Shown here piece by piece: positions 6,813-12,958 of a stretch of DNA of 12,958 nucleotides. Under the pieces are notes generated by a model. That model was not told where the DNA came from. It saw nothing but the letters and a program-made list of their open reading frames with translations, and did not search any database. The position numbers and the translations under genes are program-made. Source of the stretch: Actinomycetes bacterium (GTDB taxonomy: Bacteria > Actinomycetota > Acidimicrobiia > Acidimicrobiales > Palsa-688). The stretch is taken from NCBI GenBank assembly GCA_021808665.1, contig JAKBBA010000087.1:1-12958 (forward strand), in the 5' to 3' direction. How positions within the stretch are numbered: the first letter of the stretch is position 1; each line of letters starts with the position of its first letter.

Positions 6813-6995
6813 TCAGGTGTTGGTGGTGGGCGGCATCCAAGGGTCGGCGGTCATGAGGCGTTGTAGTGCGCCGAGCGGGTTCTGGCCGTTCTTCATTACG
6901 GTTGCGAGGTAGCTGCGGACGGCCAACCACGCGGCGGCACCGGCCTTTGTCCTGAAGCCCCCGGAGATCTTCTGTTGATATGAGCGATACTCCAT
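6813..6995 (-). pseudogene. IS66-type transposase C-terminal fragment, leftward copy
   Basis: Sixty codons from ATG 6995 leftward. The KISGGFRT-x-AGAxAxxAVRSYLAT core with a following NGQNPLGAL and DPWMPP end matches the C-terminal segment of IS66-family transposases, which ends near this position in intact elements. The catalytic core is missing, so this is a decayed 3-prime end. It aligns without gaps over 49 residues with the rightward copy (26 identical), beginning at the same residue (QKISG). It starts with a valid ATG, but no ribosome site supports translation. Confidence 0.6.
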
Positions 6996-7014
6996 ATGCC
7001 CAGAAGATCTCCGG
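6961..7014. repeat. Perfect 14-bp inverted repeat at the centre of the IS66 tails
   Basis: CCGGAGATCTTCTG (6961-6974) and CAGAAGATCTCCGG (7001-7014) are exact reverse complements separated by 26 bases. They encode the KISG start of each transposase tail, so the repeat follows from their head-to-head arrangement. Partial symmetry continues inward (ATATG ... CATAT). Confidence 0.85.
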
Positions 7015-7168
7015 CACCTTCCACAGCCTCAACGGCGCCAGAGCCTTCGCCGACATCCGCTCCTACCTACAAACAGCCGCAAACCACAACCAGAACCCCC
7101 TCGGAGTGCTCACCCAACTATTCACCGACGGCCCCTGGATCCCGCCCCCCAGACCCACGACCACCTGA
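6980..7168 (+). pseudogene. IS66-type transposase C-terminal fragment, rightward copy
   Basis: Sixty-two codons from ATG 6980 rightward: QKISGTFHS-x-NGARAFADIRSYLQT, QNPLGVL and GPWIPPP, again the last segment of an IS66-type transposase. The leftward copy starts at 6995, so the first codons of the two overlap head to head. Both copies stay free of stops through the homologous region, which is unusual for old debris. About half the residues differ between them, so they are not a recent inverted duplication. Confidence 0.6.
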
Positions 7169-7304
7169 ACGTTTACTTTAGGACCCCAACAGGGACTCTC
7201 CAGGACCGACGAATTAGAGCACGCACGATTATGAGTGTCCCTGCCACGCGAGTGGTGGATTGTGATCAAACGACGCACATATCCCGCTCAATTCTGAAAA
7301 TCCC

Positions 7305-7333
7305 TTGACAGACCCAACGGACGACGTTAGCCT
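7305..7333 (+). promoter_or_regulatory. Candidate sigma-70-type promoter of the secreted-protein operon
   Basis: A perfect TTGACA (7305-7310) is followed by 17 bases and TAGCCT (7328-7333). The predicted transcription start is about 7340, around 40 bases before the first gene. The -35 is ideal; the -10 fits at three of six positions. Confidence 0.5.
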
Positions 7334-7380
7334 TCAGATGCTAGGACCGTAGAGGTCGACAGGGCACGATGGGAGGACCG

Positions 7381-7995
7381 ATGCAAATGCCGCCGCCGTC
7401 AAGGACTACGGCTCCCCCCGATCCCCGAGGGCTGCCATACCTGGCAAGCCACACACCTGTCGCTCAAGTCGGATCGCACCGTGCACGAGGCCAGCGATTT
7501 AGTCGAATATGTGGACGGGTCCTTTTGGTGCTGATCGCCGCTATTTTGACCGTCGCAGTGTTTCCACAAAAAAAAGCGGCAGCCGCCTCGTACGACTACA
7601 CCGATCCTCAAGGTACCGGATGTGCGAACACGGGAAGCTTACACTTCTTCCAAGCCCTCAATGATCCGTATGGGTACAACCTCGCGACACTCAGCCTTGG
7701 ATACTCATCGTATTGCAGAACTATTTGGTCCCGGCTCTACTACTTCACTAGCACCAATGCTGAGGAGTCAACATATCCGTGGGTCAATCGCGAGTCTCCG
7801 CCTTACCCGTATGGCGACACGTCGACTAGTTCCGCGATGTGCTATTTCTACATTGGGTCACCACAAAATGGTGTTTCTTATTCCCTCCAGTTGGATGACG
7901 CTAACTACTTAGGGCACGCTTGGGGTGGCGAAAACAACGCCAATTGTGGGCCCGGGGGTTCCCTCGTATCGTACACCGCAGTCGGTCCATATTGA
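7381..7995 (+). CDS. Secreted protein, DUF2690-like, unknown function
   Basis: Exported protein of about 204 residues. A long tail with basic residues (SHRARGQRFSR) precedes a hydrophobic helix VLLVLIAAILTVAVF (about 47-61) and an AAAAS cleavage-type site near residue 69. The mature part begins YDYTDPQGTGCANT and contains LSLGYSSYCRTIWSRLYYF. The pairing of a D-x-T-x-C start with a YSxxCRxxWxR motif recalls the actinobacterial DUF2690 family of secreted proteins. Four Cys remain (about 81, 112, 154, 189), enough for two disulfides. GGAGG at 7372-7376 sits 4 bases before ATG 7381; ATG 7369 or 7387 are alternatives. Codon use is visibly less GC-rich than in the flanking genes. It is followed by the lipoprotein gene after 39 bases, so the two probably share an operon. 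Function is unknown. Confidence 0.7.
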   Translation: MQMPPPSRTTAPPDPRGLPYLASHTPVAQVGSHRARGQRFSRICGRVLLVLIAAILTVAVFPQKKAAAASYDYTDPQGTGCANTGSLHFFQALNDPYGYNLATLSLGYSSYCRTIWSRLYYFTSTNAEESTYPWVNRESPPYPYGDTSTSSAMCYFYIGSPQNGVSYSLQLDDANYLGHAWGGENNANCGPGGSLVSYTAVGPY

Positions 7996-8034
7996 TGCTT
8001 GATAAATGCCTACCCCAGGTTAGGAGCCGCCCTA

Positions 8035-8985
8035 ATGCGATCACGTTTAGCCAACGTAGTATTGGCAGCAACATCGGCGGCGGTGATAGCTGCTTGCGGC
8101 ACCGCTCCTCGCCAAAAAGTAACAACAAACACGGCAGTTACTTCGACTCAGGCTTCCTCTGGAGTTGCACTCAGCCGGTCCACGGTCGCCGTCCTAGCTG
8201 CGGCTCAAACTTTGCCGTCTGTTTACATGAGTCCCCTGAATGTCTTTGCAAATGGAACCGGCTTTGATAGCGTCAAGTTGGCCCAGTACAATGCGAGCAT
8301 TGGCTCCTGCATGGAGGCGCACAACTGGAAATATTACCCGGACCCCACTGCGCTGACATTTGGGTTGCCGAGTCGGGTATCGGCTATGATCCAATACCGG
8401 AGTGTCCATGGCTACAGCTCGCCACCTCTACAGTCGGTGCTTCAGGACCCAAACATTGCTTATGTCCGGTCGCTGACCTCAGCTCAGCAGAAACAGTATT
8501 ATATGGACTTGAACGGCTCTTCCAGTGAACTCACTCCGCAGGTTGGGTCTCCCTCGGGTTGCCAGCCTCTAGCGATGTCGTCTCTCCGCGCGGCGTTGCC
8601 TGCGTCAAACCCTGCCTTCGAGGCTGCCTGGAATACTGCCGTTATCACCGTCGAGTCAAGTGTGTCATTTAAGGCCGCTTACGCCAATTGGCGAAGTTGC
8701 ATGTCCAACTTCGGCTACACGGCTACTTATCCTGGGACGACACCGAAGCCATCTTTGTCGGTCTCCCCGTCAGCGGTGCCCCCGACGACGGTACCGGGTG
8801 ATGTAACGGGATCAAGTCAGGCTCAGCTCGTTGCGGCAGATTCCGACATGGCGTGTGAGGTGGCAGAAGTGTTGCCCACACGACAGGCTCTGGAGATCAC
8901 TCAGATACGGGCGCTGGCAAAGGCCTTCCCGCAATACTCCGAGCGCGCTGCAGGTGTTCTCTCAGGAGCCCCGAAACTACCGTAA
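8035..8985 (+). CDS. Lipoprotein of unknown function
   Basis: Membrane-anchored exported protein of 316 residues. ATG 8035 with AGGAG at 8022-8026, 8 bases upstream, gives a clean lipoprotein signal: MRSR, hydrophobic LANVVLAATSAAV, then lipobox IAAC with lipidated Cys21. An upstream TTG 7999 would lengthen the signal and is rejected. The mature protein has four further Cys (about 92, 176, 222, 274) in motifs SIGSCMEAHNW and WRSCMSNFGYT; the repeated 'C-M-x-x-x-x-Y/W' pattern and the final 'AADSDMACEV' recall a broad family of actinobacterial secreted helical proteins. A Pro/Ser/Thr-rich linker follows at about 235-260. The third positions are AT-richer than in the flanks. It probably works with the preceding secreted protein at the cell surface; this is inferred from the shared operon only. 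Confidence 0.75.
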   Translation: MRSRLANVVLAATSAAVIAACGTAPRQKVTTNTAVTSTQASSGVALSRSTVAVLAAAQTLPSVYMSPLNVFANGTGFDSVKLAQYNASIGSCMEAHNWKYYPDPTALTFGLPSRVSAMIQYRSVHGYSSPPLQSVLQDPNIAYVRSLTSAQQKQYYMDLNGSSSELTPQVGSPSGCQPLAMSSLRAALPASNPAFEAAWNTAVITVESSVSFKAAYANWRSCMSNFGYTATYPGTTPKPSLSVSPSAVPPTTVPGDVTGSSQAQLVAADSDMACEVAEVLPTRQALEITQIRALAKAFPQYSERAAGVLSGAPKLP

Positions 8986-9186
8986 TGAGATGTCGGTCCG
9001 CAGCACCGAAAAGCTAGAGCTCAAGGTCCTCGGGGGCGTTTCCTAAGCTAAGTCAAGGTTGCTGGCCCAACTGTTCAGGCGGCCCCCTACCCCTACCCCA
9101 ACACCGCGTCCCGCCGCTCGTGGTTTGCACCCAGTGGCTCGCCTCGGATAACCCAAGTGGCGGCCAGATCGGACCGCAACGGTTGC
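8986..9186. other. Intergenic space between convergent genes
   Basis: This is the junction between the rightward lipoprotein gene and the leftward toxin gene. I see a short C-rich repeat (ccctacccctacccc, about 9085-9100) but no gene, no RNA and no clear hairpin with a T run. Confidence 0.6.
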
Positions 9187-9522
9187 TCAGAGGCCGAGGA
9201 CCAGCCGAAGTCCGTCGTCGAGCGACCTGGATTCAAGAGCGGGCAAGTCCGCAACACGGTCGACTAGTTGGTCGCGGTCAACTGTGAACAGGGCCGTCAC
9301 GTTGACTACGGAAGGTTTCGCGAGAAGGTCATCGGGCAGCGCCACGTTCCCGGGCTGGCGGCCGAGCGTCGTGTTCGATGTGATCGCGGCCACGATCACG
9401 GTCTTGATCCGAGACCGGTTGAAGCGGTCGGAGGATATAACGACGGCGGGCCTTCGATAACCGGGCGAAGAGCCAACTGGGTCGGCGAAGTCGGTCCACC
9501 AGACCTCTCCGCGCTCTACCAC
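9187..9522 (-). CDS. MazF-family mRNA interferase toxin, second pair
   Basis: Toxin of 111 residues in the classical MazF form. The N-terminal RGEVWWTDFADPVGSSPGYR leads into RRPAVVISSDRFNRS, then VIVAAITSNTTLGRQPGNV, and a C-terminal SVVNVTALFTVDRDQLVDRV. These match the barrel strands, the conserved Gly-Tyr-Arg-Arg-Pro and the 'AAITSN' strand of the family. Start GTG 9522 overlaps the antitoxin stop by 7 bases, giving coupled translation. It reads leftward, ending at 9187. The protein looks complete. It differs clearly from the PemK/MazF toxin at 5881, so the two pairs are not recent duplicates. Expression is expected to be limited by the antitoxin through the shared promoter. Confidence 0.9.
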   Translation of the reverse strand: MVERGEVWWTDFADPVGSSPGYRRPAVVISSDRFNRSRIKTVIVAAITSNTTLGRQPGNVALPDDLLAKPSVVNVTALFTVDRDQLVDRVADLPALESRSLDDGLRLVLGL

Positions 9523-9758
9523 TCCCAGCCACCGGAGTCGATAATGGAGCGAGCCGCTTCGGATGATCGGGGGGCCGTGTCCTTGGCGTGTTCGGCGGCG
9601 AACTCGTTCAGCAGTTCCGTGACCGGGTCTGGCCCGATGTCTTGAAGGTACTTGCTGAGAGCCCTCGCGTAAAACTGAGAGCGGTTCACGCCCAGCTGAC
9701 GGGCCGCGTGCTCGGCACGCTCGTAAATGTCATCCGGCAGGGACACCGCTGTCTTCAC
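9516..9758 (-). CDS. Ribbon-helix-helix antitoxin, second pair
   Basis: Antitoxin of 80 residues reading leftward from GTG 9758. The start [20 protein letters not shown], followed by [18 protein letters not shown], is a textbook ribbon-helix-helix sequence (DNA-binding beta strand TAVSLP, then two helices). The acidic C-terminal part, with EFAAEHAKD and IIDSGGWEW at the end, would bind the toxin. A -10-like TATACT lies 6 bases before the start and overlaps a perfect 9-bp tandem repeat, a likely operator for self-repression. The gene is divergent from the fructose-bisphosphate aldolase gene. Confidence 0.85.
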   Translation of the reverse strand: MKTAVSLPDDIYERAEHAARQLGVNRSQFYARALSKYLQDIGPDPVTELLNEFAAEHAKDTAPRSSEAARSIIDSGGWEW

Positions 9759-9764
9759 ACAGAC

Positions 9765-9783
9765 AGTATAACCGGTATAACCG
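9765..9783 (-). promoter_or_regulatory. Promoter and tandem operator of the second toxin-antitoxin pair
   Basis: On the plus strand GTATAACCG occurs twice head to tail without a gap (9766-9774, 9775-9783). On the minus strand this is CGGTTATAC twice, its last copy containing the -10 box TATACT (9770 to 9765). GTG 9758 follows after 6 bases, giving a leaderless transcript. Bound repressor would cover the -10. The pairing of ribbon-helix-helix antitoxin with direct repeats is established; the specific assignment is inferred. Confidence 0.6.
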
Positions 9784-9902
9784 CTTGTGCCGCAGGATCA
9801 TTTGGCCAATGCGATCCGAATGGCCGTGGCCGCTCTAGGATCGAGGCTGTCAACTACGGCCAAGGCGACTGTCCGGCCGCGACCACGGGAGCCCGATACC
9901 TG

Positions 9903-10952
9903 ATGGACCTGCACTCTATGCTCGGCGATGAGGCCGACAACCTTCTCACCTACCGCTGTAAAGGTGTCGAGCGCGACAGCCTGCTCCTGCCCGGGCCGGC
10001 GGTGATCGACGACGTGATGAGCTGGTCGGATCGGCCGATCCAGGTGCTGCGCAACCTGGCGTCCGTGTACAACCACGGCCGCCTTGCCGGTACCGGCTTC
10101 TTATCGATCCTTCCGGTCGACCAGGGAATCGAGCATTCCGCTGCGGCCTCGTTCGCCCGCAACCCTGTCTACTTCGACCCGAAGAACATCGTCGAGCTGG
10201 CCATCGAGGGAGGCTGCAACGCTGTCGCTACCACCCTCGGGGTTCTCGGCTCGATCGGGCGGCGCTACGCGCACAAGATCCCTTTCATCGTCAAGCTCAA
10301 CCACAACGAGCTGCTCACCTACCCCGCCCAATACGACCAGATCATGTTCGGATCACCCCAACAGGCTTATGACCTCGGAGCGGCGGGGGTGGGGGCGACC
10401 ATCTACTTCGGCTCCGAGTACGCGACCCGCCAGATCCAGGAGGTATCCGCCGCGTTCCAGGAAGCCCACGAGCTAGGCATGTTCACCGTCTTGTGGTGCT
10501 ACCTGCGCAACAACGCCTTCAAGAAGGACGGCGTCGACTACTCGCTTTCAGCTGACTTGACGGGCCAAGCCAACCACATCGGCGTCACCATCGAGACAGA
10601 CATCATCAAGCAGAAGCAGGCGGAGAACAACAACGGTTACGGCGCGGTCGGTTTCGGCCGGACGGATCCGCTCGTCTACGAGCGTCTCACCACCGACAAC
10701 CCGATCGACCTCACCCGCTGGCAACTCGTCAACTGCTACATGGGTCGGATCCCGCTCATCAACAGCGGGGGGGAGTCGGCGGGCGAGTCCGATCTTGCCC
10801 AGGCGGTTCGGACGGCTGTCATCAACAAGCGCGCAGGCGGGGCCGGCCTAATTTCGGGCCGCAAGGCGTTTCAAAGGCCGACGACGCAGGGTATCGAACT
10901 CCTGAACGCGATCCAGGACGTCTACCTCGACCCGCAAGTGACGGTGGCCTGA
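9903..10952 (+). CDS. fbaB: Class I fructose-bisphosphate aldolase, DhnA/FbaB type
   Basis: Cleaves fructose 1,6-bisphosphate to glyceraldehyde-3-phosphate and dihydroxyacetone phosphate through a Schiff base; a cytoplasmic enzyme of glycolysis and gluconeogenesis. All 349 residues align closely with Escherichia coli Fba[21 protein letters not shown] (59-78), [20 protein letters not shown] (90-109), FIVKLNHNE (128-136), GATIYFGSE (164-172), [13 protein letters not shown] (201-213), and [10 protein letters not shown] (233-242) containing the expected Schiff-base lysine, about Lys236. INSGG (286-290) is the phosphate-binding loop. ATG 9903 gives the normal family length; the open frame runs further upstream to 9588, but that part overlaps the antitoxin gene and has no homology. 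GGGAG lies 11 bases before the start. A -10-like TAGGAT lies at 9836-9841. The next gene is korA, about 100 bases on. Confidence 0.95.
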   Translation: MDLHSMLGDEADNLLTYRCKGVERDSLLLPGPAVIDDVMSWSDRPIQVLRNLASVYNHGRLAGTGFLSILPVDQGIEHSAAASFARNPVYFDPKNIVELAIEGGCNAVATTLGVLGSIGRRYAHKIPFIVKLNHNELLTYPAQYDQIMFGSPQQAYDLGAAGVGATIYFGSEYATRQIQEVSAAFQEAHELGMFTVLWCYLRNNAFKKDGVDYSLSADLTGQANHIGVTIETDIIKQKQAENNNGYGAVGFGRTDPLVYERLTTDNPIDLTRWQLVNCYMGRIPLINSGGESAGESDLAQAVRTAVINKRAGGAGLISGRKAFQRPTTQGIELLNAIQDVYLDPQVTVA

Positions 10953-11048
10953 CCTTAGACCCGCGCCGCACGGCACGCCCGCTGTAGGCTGAGCGCGCAG
11001 ATGAGCACCCAGGCATCGGGGCTCGAAACTCTCGCGGGAAGGACACCA

Positions 11049-12958
11049 ATGACCGATACCAAGCGAAATCCGCCCCCCAGAATTGACGTGGACCGCGCGG
11101 TTATCCGCTTCGCCGGTGACTCGGGCGACGGTATGCAGCTAACCGGCGACCGTTTCACGAACTCCTCGGCACTTTTCGGCAACGATCTTTCGACGCTGCC
11201 GGACTTTCCCGCCGAGATCCGCGCACCGGCCGGGACGCTCGCAGGGGTGTCAGCGTTCCAGGTCCACATATCCGACCACGACATCTTGACCCCGGGCGAC
11301 CATCCCAACGTCCTTGTTGCGATGAACCCCGCCGCTTTGAAGGCGAACCTTGCCGACGTCCGCCCGTCTGGAACCGTGATAGTCAACAAGGACTCTTTCG
11401 ACGAGCGGTCCCTGCAAAAAGCAGGGTACGCGGCGAACCCGCTCAGCGACGGGAGCCTCGACGGCTACACGGTGTTCGAGGTGCCGATGACCGCGATGAC
11501 ACTGGAAGCGGTGAAGCCTTCGGGTACTAGACCCCGCGACGCTGAGCGCTCGAAGAACCTGTTCGCGCTCGGCTTGATCAGTTGGCTCTATGGCAGACCG
11601 CAGGATCCGACACTCGAATGGATAGCGAAACGCTTCGCGAAGACGCCGATGGTCGCCGAGGCAAATACCCTCGCGTTCAAAGCGGGATGGAACTTCGGCG
11701 AGACCGCGGAACTTTTTCCCAATACCTACGAAGTCAAGCCGGCGGTCCTCCCCTCGGGCACTTACACGAACATCTCTGGTAACACAGCGCTTGCGTGGGG
11801 TCTGATAGCGGCCGGTCAACTCGCGGGTCTCAAAGTGTTCCTCGGAAGCTATCCGATCACACCCGCATCCGACATCCTCCACGAACTGTCCAAGCACAAG
11901 AATTTCGACGTGACGACAGTGCAAGCCGAGGACGAGATCGCCGGTATCGGCGCCGCGATCGGAGCCGCATACGGTGGAGCGCTCGGGGTCACCACGACCA
12001 GCGGCCCGGGCGTGGACCTAAAGACCGAGTCGATCGGCTTGGCGGTCAACTTGGAGCTGCCGCTGATCATCGTCGACATCCAGCGCGGAGGCCCGTCGAC
12101 GGGGCTGCCGACCAAGACCGAGCAGGCCGACTTGCTGCAGGTGGTGCACGGCCGCCACGGCGAGGCGCCGGTGCCGGTCGTCGCCGCTATGACACCGGGA
12201 GACTGTTTCTACGCGGCGATCGAAGCTGCGCGGATCGCGATCAAGTACAGGACGCCGGTGTTCCTTCTGTCCGACGGGTATCTGGCGAATGGGGCCGAGC
12301 CGTGGCCGGTACCCGACGTGGCCGAACTGCCGAAGATCGACGCTGGGTTCGCGACGGCGGCGAACCACGTCGACTCCGACGGCAACGAGAGCTTCTGGCC
12401 CTACCTGCGAGACAGCGAAACCCTTGCACGCCCATGGGCGATACCGGGGACGCCGGGTCTTGCGCATCGCATCGGTGGCCTCGAGAAGGCGGACGGGTCG
12501 GGGTCTGTCTCCTATGACGCAGCCAACCACGACCTGATGAGCCGCCTGCGCGTAGCGAAGGTCGCAGGGATCGCGCGGGACATCCCCCGCGTGGAGGTCG
12601 ACGACCCGACGGGGGACGCCCGACTGCTCGTGCTCGGATGGGGATCAACCTACGGCGCGATCGCAGCGGGAGCACGGCGGATCAGAGAGCGCGGGCTGAA
12701 GGTGGCCCACGCCCAGCTGCGACATTTGCATCCCTTCCCTGCGAACCTCGGCGAGCTCCTCGGCTCCTACGAGCGGGTTCTCGTGCCCGAGCTCAACCTC
12801 GGCCAGCTCGTCAAGCTGGTGCGCGCCGAGTACCTCGTCGACGCGAAGTCCTTGTCGAAGATGTACGGCAAGCCGTTCCAGGCAGAGGAGATCGAGATGG
12901 CGATGCTCGAAGCCATCAAGGCCATCGAGGCCATCGGGGCCATCGAGGCCATCGAGGC
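11049..12958 (+). CDS. korA: 2-oxoglutarate:ferredoxin oxidoreductase subunit alpha, C-terminus cut by window edge
   Basis: Subunit alpha of the thiamine-diphosphate enzyme KorAB, which converts 2-oxoglutarate and CoA to succinyl-CoA with ferredoxin as acceptor in an alternative TCA step (or its reverse). The 636 codons visible follow the fused plan: gamma domain first (about 15-190, RFAGDSGDGMQLTGDRFTNS, EIRAPAGTLAG), then pyrimidine/PP domain I (from about 243, LGSYPITPASDILHELSKHK at 266-285, QAEDEIAGIGAA at 292-303, TTTSGPGVDLKTE, QRGGPSTGLPTKTEQADL), then domain II with DPTGDARLLVLGWGSTYGAI and AQLRHLHPFPANLGE. The match to actinobacterial KorA such as that of Mycobacterium is very close. 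The ATG 11049 has GGGAAGGA 5-12 bases before it; a -10-like TAGGCT is at 10985-10990. The end runs into a 9-bp tandem repeat. korB is expected next, beyond the window. Confidence 0.95.
   Translation, partial: MTDTKRNPPPRIDVDRAVIRFAGDSGDGMQLTGDRFTNSSALFGNDLSTLPDFPAEIRAPAGTLAGVSAFQVHISDHDILTPGDHPNVLVAMNPAALKANLADVRPSGTVIVNKDSFDERSLQKAGYAANPLSDGSLDGYTVFEVPMTAMTLEAVKPSGTRPRDAERSKNLFALGLISWLYGRPQDPTLEWIAKRFAKTPMVAEANTLAFKAGWNFGETAELFPNTYEVKPAVLPSGTYTNISGNTALAWGLIAAGQLAGLKVFLGSYPITPASDILHELSKHKNFDVTTVQAEDEIAGIGAAIGAAYGGALGVTTTSGPGVDLKTESIGLAVNLELPLIIVDIQRGGPSTGLPTKTEQADLLQVVHGRHGEAPVPVVAAMTPGDCFYAAIEAARIAIKYRTPVFLLSDGYLANGAEPWPVPDVAELPKIDAGFATAANHVDSDGNESFWPYLRDSETLARPWAIPGTPGLAHRIGGLEKADGSGSVSYDAANHDLMSRLRVAKVAGIARDIPRVEVDDPTGDARLLVLGWGSTYGAIAAGARRIRERGLKVAHAQLRHLHPFPANLGELLGSYERVLVPELNLGQLVKLVRAEYLVDAKSLSKMYGKPFQAEEIEMAMLEAIKAIEAIGAIEAIE
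12912..12958 (+). repeat. 9-bp tandem repeat in the 3-prime end of korA
   Basis: GCCATCAAG (12912-12920) is followed by GCCATCGAG, GCCATCGGG, GCCATCGAG and GCCATCGAG (to 12956), then gc at the edge. It encodes AIK-AIE-AIG-AIE-AIE. The array may continue beyond the window. Confidence 0.85.

Larger units (their letters stand above)
6723..7176. mobile_element. Candidate IS66-derived remnant bounded by short inverted repeats
   Basis: The stretch contains two IS66-type transposase tails in opposite directions. GTAACTGTTCA (6723-6733) and the reverse complement of TGAACGTTTAC (7166-7176, i.e. GTAAACGTTCA) match at 9 of 11 positions and both begin with GTAA, as IS66 ends do by family knowledge. No matching 8-bp target duplication flanks them. 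The right repeat overlaps the stop of the plus-strand copy, but the left repeat lies about 80 bases beyond the minus-strand copy's stop, so the boundaries are uncertain. Confidence 0.35.

Noticed and set aside
6652..7056. 134-codon minus reading overlapping the IS66 tails
   Set aside because: It is another frame of the same DNA and resembles nothing, whereas the 6813-6995 frame matches IS66.
9069..9078. AACTGTTCAG, shared with the candidate IS66 end at 6725-6734
   Set aside because: A 10-base match without the terminal GT and without similarity on either side; too short to call a third element end.
9588..9902. Upstream extension of the aldolase reading
   Set aside because: It crosses the antitoxin gene on the other strand and has no similarity; ATG 9903 gives the family's normal length.
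12018..12530. 170-codon minus and 240-codon plus readings inside korA
   Set aside because: Shadow frames of the highly conserved KorA coding sequence.

Overview
The window is high-GC DNA that looks actinobacterial, possibly from the Acidimicrobiia. This rests on the near family-typical actinobacterial KorA, the actinobacterial form of the UbiA-family prenyltransferase, GC-rich third codon positions and start codons placed just after -10-like boxes. The class-level guess is inference from protein style, not a database result.

Left part (1-3400): a UbiA-family prenyltransferase runs leftward off the window edge (1-555). Divergent from it is a 639-residue protein with a long Arg/Gly/Ser/Asp-rich, internally repeated, probably disordered N-terminal half and a TPR C-terminal part (717-2636). 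A 378-base stretch without a convincing gene follows, then a short single-stranded-DNA-binding-type OB-fold protein (3015-3392).

Middle part (about 3400-9780) looks like an accessory region. It holds a probable AraC-type regulator relic (3515-3886), an ATP-grasp ligase of unknown substrate (3911-5218), a frameshifted C-terminal fragment of an MDR (quinone oxidoreductase-like) enzyme (5353-5639), a MazEF-type toxin-antitoxin pair on + (5703-6225), an antibiotic-biosynthesis-monooxygenase-domain protein (6330-6626), two IS66-type transposase C-terminal pieces arranged back to back (6813-7168), a two-gene operon for a secreted Cys-containing protein and a lipoprotein with AT-richer codon use (7381-8985), and a second, unrelated MazEF-type pair on - (9187-9758) with a tandem 9-bp repeat overlapping its promoter.

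Right part (9903-12958) returns to central carbon metabolism: a DhnA/FbaB-type class I fructose-bisphosphate aldolase, then the alpha subunit of 2-oxoglutarate:ferredoxin oxidoreductase (KorA). KorA runs off the right edge inside an unusual 9-bp tandem repeat encoding Ala-Ile-Glu-like triplets.

No rRNA, tRNA or CRISPR array was recognised. I did not find a clear new multi-gene system. The best leads are the back-to-back IS66 tails, the repeat-built RG/RS-rich TPR protein, the secreted protein/lipoprotein pair, and the tandem operator of the second toxin-antitoxin module.
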